This document shows positions 62,150 through 64,000 of a stretch of 64,000 bases of DNA, one piece after another (the first letter of the stretch is position 1; the number at the start of each line of letters is the position of its first letter). Origin of the DNA: DATNPX01 sp036702975 (GTDB taxonomy: Bacteria > Cyanobacteriota > Vampirovibrionia > Obscuribacterales > Obscuribacteraceae); assembly GCA_036702975.1 (NCBI GenBank), contig DATNPX010000034.1, positions 248,001 through 312,000 on the forward strand. Direction: 5' to 3'. The translations under genes and the position numbers were made by a program. Under the pieces are notes generated by a model, which worked only from the letters and a program-made list of their open reading frames with translations, searched no databases and was not told where the DNA came from.

Positions 62150-62917
62150 ATGAAATATCTGAATTTATACAATTTGGTCCTGTTGCTAGGTGCGGCGTTG
62201 CTAGCGGCTCCTGCGGCTTTTGCACAAGGTGCAACGATCGACAGAAGCAACAACATTTGGGGGACACGACCGGCTGATTTCAGACCACAACTTCCGACGA
62301 CGAGTGCTGGACTTAGAAATTGCCGAGGTGCCGTCATAACTTCAGGCAGTTGCAGCAATTACAGCATTGAAAATGCGGTGGGTGATGGACTAACGGTCAA
62401 GGCGATCGGTGCGATAGTTAGCCTTCCGCAGATCGTCCGCCCGAGCGGGAATGGAATTACTCTTGATGGAACCGGCTGCATCATTAACGGTGGCATAATT
62501 GATGGTGCTGGTGGAGTCGGGATCTTAGTGACGGGCACCGGAAACATAATCAAAAACATCACAATCGTCAATTGTAGCCAGCCAATAGTTGTTAATGGCG
62601 TTGGAAATATCATCGATTGGTCTACTATCCATTCAACTCGTGATGCTTGGGAGAGTTCGCGGCAAGAGGCGGCTCAAACGGAAGCAGCTGCGGGAATGCC
62701 TGTCAGGTCAAGCGTCCAGACATACGGCACCGTGCGGGCTCCGAATATTCAAACCTATGGAACTGTGCACGCACAGTCCAGTTCTGGCGCGGTCGGTGTG
62801 CAGGCAGCGCATACCGAAGCATCTTCGCAAGTGCAGGGCAAACTGCTGCATTCTATACCTCAGCCAGTTCAGCTTCAGGCAAAACAGCAAACTCTTCAGT
62901 CCGTCGCAGGCCACTAA
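62150..62917 (+). CDS. secreted beta-helix-like protein
   Basis: 255 residues from ATG 62150, with a clear signal peptide (LVLLLGAALLAAPAAFAQ, cleavage after AFA-Q). The centre (about 85-160) has short G-N/I-x-I repeats (GNGITLDGTGCIINGG, GTGNIIKNITIVNC, GVGNIIDWSTI) typical of right-handed beta helices. The C-terminus is Gln/Ser/Ala-rich with a doubled QTYGTV. Function unknown; perhaps surface or periplasmic carbohydrate-related. Confidence 0.7.
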   Translation: MKYLNLYNLVLLLGAALLAAPAAFAQGATIDRSNNIWGTRPADFRPQLPTTSAGLRNCRGAVITSGSCSNYSIENAVGDGLTVKAIGAIVSLPQIVRPSGNGITLDGTGCIINGGIIDGAGGVGILVTGTGNIIKNITIVNCSQPIVVNGVGNIIDWSTIHSTRDAWESSRQEAAQTEAAAGMPVRSSVQTYGTVRAPNIQTYGTVHAQSSSGAVGVQAAHTEASSQVQGKLLHSIPQPVQLQAKQQTLQSVAGH

Positions 62918-63234
62918 AATGTGTTGTGGTCGTCCGAGACTATTGGACATCTGTTCGCACTGATCGAACACCGCAGCTCCGTCGAAGCACCTATATTGGA
63001 GTCGAACTGCATTCTCAAACGGCTGCGCTCAGTTTCGAATGACAGAGCTTCGTCATATAACGGTCATTCTGTTACATGAGCTGCTCGACCCAGCACCTAT
63101 TCACCGATTACTCAGGACCAAACAACGGCAAATCCTCCAAAGGAATGGTTCCGCAATATATCGAGAATCAACCGTTACGTAGATGGAAATGCTGGAGCAA
63201 GCAGCCACAATGAAATCACGAGGAGGGGATTCAT
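62918..63234. other. non-coding stretch before the last gene
   Basis: About 315 bases; frames crossing it are shadows of the neighbouring genes. The GGAGGGGATTC at 63222-63232 is the ribosome site of the following gene. Confidence 0.4.
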
Positions 63235-64000
63235 ATGGCCTTTACCCAGGACGAAAAACGAGCAGATAAGCAGCCCCTAGACAAACTCCCGCCTCTCAAT
63301 GTTGTTCAGGGAGTGTTTCATGCCTACTTCATTTTTGACGTGGCGGACTCCATCGATCTTGCAATACTCAAGGACCTTCGTAGTGACTGGACAAAGTCGG
63401 TACTCGTACCACATGCTGCACCAGCGGCCACCTTCGTACAACTCGAAGTTGCGCCACTTATGGCAAGACTGCCCGATCTTCGTATCGAGGGTGAGAATGC
63501 GGCGGTCAGAATAAAGTTCTATGATTATGGAGCGGTTTCAGTCAGGCTATCTTTACCGATTACGGGTGAATTCCAGAAGATCATCGAGAGTTTGCATGAA
63601 CTACGTCAATCAGACATGCTTTTCAGGCAAGCGAAAGAGGTCTTAAATCAGTCGTTAGCTGCGGTGAGCGGCGCCCTCAAAAAAGAGCACGACCCTGTAA
63701 TGGAAGATTACTACATAGTGGAGGTCAACGCCTTTGATCGGCAAATTGGCGCCAGCGAGCTTTTGCGTGAGTACAAACAAGCCCTCAGCATCTTAGTGCT
63801 GGGTGAAACCAAGACACTAACCACTTCTGAAGAAGATGAAGCACTGCGCCTTCGATTTAGCTATTTTGAAAGTGACCTGTCCATTATTCAGTGGGATGCC
63901 GCATTCATTTTTGATACCAATGACGGGGCAGAGGTCATAGAGAATATTTTGGAATTCGCCAACGCCCAGTTAGTTGAACTCAGAACATATGACCGCAGGT
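63235..64000 (+). CDS. conserved protein of unknown function, cut by the right edge
   Basis: Open from ATG 63235 to the end of the window (255 codons, no stop), with GGAGG 9 bases upstream. Soluble start (MAFTQDEKRADKQ), then IDLAILKDLRSDW, KEVLNQSLAAVSGALK, YYIVEVNAF and, near the cut, LRFSYFESDLSIIQWDAAFI and EFANAQLVELRTYDRR. The last part is reminiscent of the RMD1/DUF155 family, whose members are membrane-anchored near the C-terminus; the decisive part is outside the window. Confidence 0.7.
   Translation, partial: MAFTQDEKRADKQPLDKLPPLNVVQGVFHAYFIFDVADSIDLAILKDLRSDWTKSVLVPHAAPAATFVQLEVAPLMARLPDLRIEGENAAVRIKFYDYGAVSVRLSLPITGEFQKIIESLHELRQSDMLFRQAKEVLNQSLAAVSGALKKEHDPVMEDYYIVEVNAFDRQIGASELLREYKQALSILVLGETKTLTTSEEDEALRLRFSYFESDLSIIQWDAAFIFDTNDGAEVIENILEFANAQLVELRTYDRR

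Overview
The window is bacterial chromosome with dense, operon-style coding and many ATGA/GTGA start-stop overlaps. I saw no tRNA, rRNA, CRISPR array or insertion sequence. Its theme is anaerobic or low-oxygen energy metabolism and stress survival. The hoxEFUYH gene order, a metallothionein with the cyanobacterial SmtA cysteine pattern and the absence of any photosynthesis gene would fit a non-photosynthetic relative of Cyanobacteria (Melainabacteria/Vampirovibrionia, for example Obscuribacterales). This placement is an inference at low to moderate confidence.

Region 1 (1-8.5 kb, + strand) is a hydrogenase accessory operon: a TPR protein cut by the left edge, a small unknown protein, a NifU-like/Rieske fusion, a six-bladed NHL propeller, then hypC-hypD-hypE-hypF. 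The first four resemble the accessory genes of high-affinity uptake [NiFe]-hydrogenases (groups 1h/2a), so a second hydrogenase may lie just outside the left edge. Region 2 (8.8-11.7 kb) holds a globin-coupled sensor histidine kinase divergent from a NarL/LuxR-type response regulator, a plausible oxygen switch between two hydrogenase loci. Region 3 (11.7-18.2 kb, - strand) is a bidirectional NAD-linked hydrogenase operon: a divergent M52-like protein, hoxE, hoxF, hoxU, hoxY, hoxH, maturation protease and a GNAT acetyltransferase.

Region 4 (18.4-37 kb) is a stress island: twelve universal stress protein (USP) genes, four of them with tandem domains, plus PlsC-type acyltransferase, two paralogous diheme cytochromes c, phosphoenolpyruvate synthase, Hsp20, FtsH and a receiver domain without its phospho-acceptor. 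A thirteenth USP lies at 50 kb. Region 5 (37-43.1 kb) is lipid metabolism: a fused acyl-activating enzyme/ACP/acyltransferase, an alpha/beta hydrolase and another acyltransferase. Region 6 (43.1-46.4 kb) is a persulfide-detoxification unit: an ArsR regulator divergent from rhodanese, TauE/SafE permease and a CstB-like MBL-rhodanese. Region 7 (46.4-52.3 kb) holds small proteins (metallothionein, zinc ribbon, ChaB-like, membrane proteins) and a second histidine kinase whose kinase core closely resembles the globin kinase.

Region 8 (52.4-58.5 kb, - strand) is a complete N-type F1Fo-ATPase operon (atpD-C-Q-B-E-F-A-G, without atpR or a separate delta gene). Region 9 (58.9-64 kb) holds a BCAM0308-family protein, a frameshifted alcohol dehydrogenase, a secreted beta-helix-like protein and a gene cut by the right edge. 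Taken together the content resembles the DosR dormancy regulon of mycobacteria and the low-oxygen-activated locus of Burkholderia, here placed next to hydrogenases and an N-ATPase. I infer one coordinated system for surviving oxygen limitation: H2 turnover, a reserve ATPase, many USPs, chaperone/protease, PEP synthesis and lipid remodelling, with the globin kinase/NarL pair as candidate master switch.
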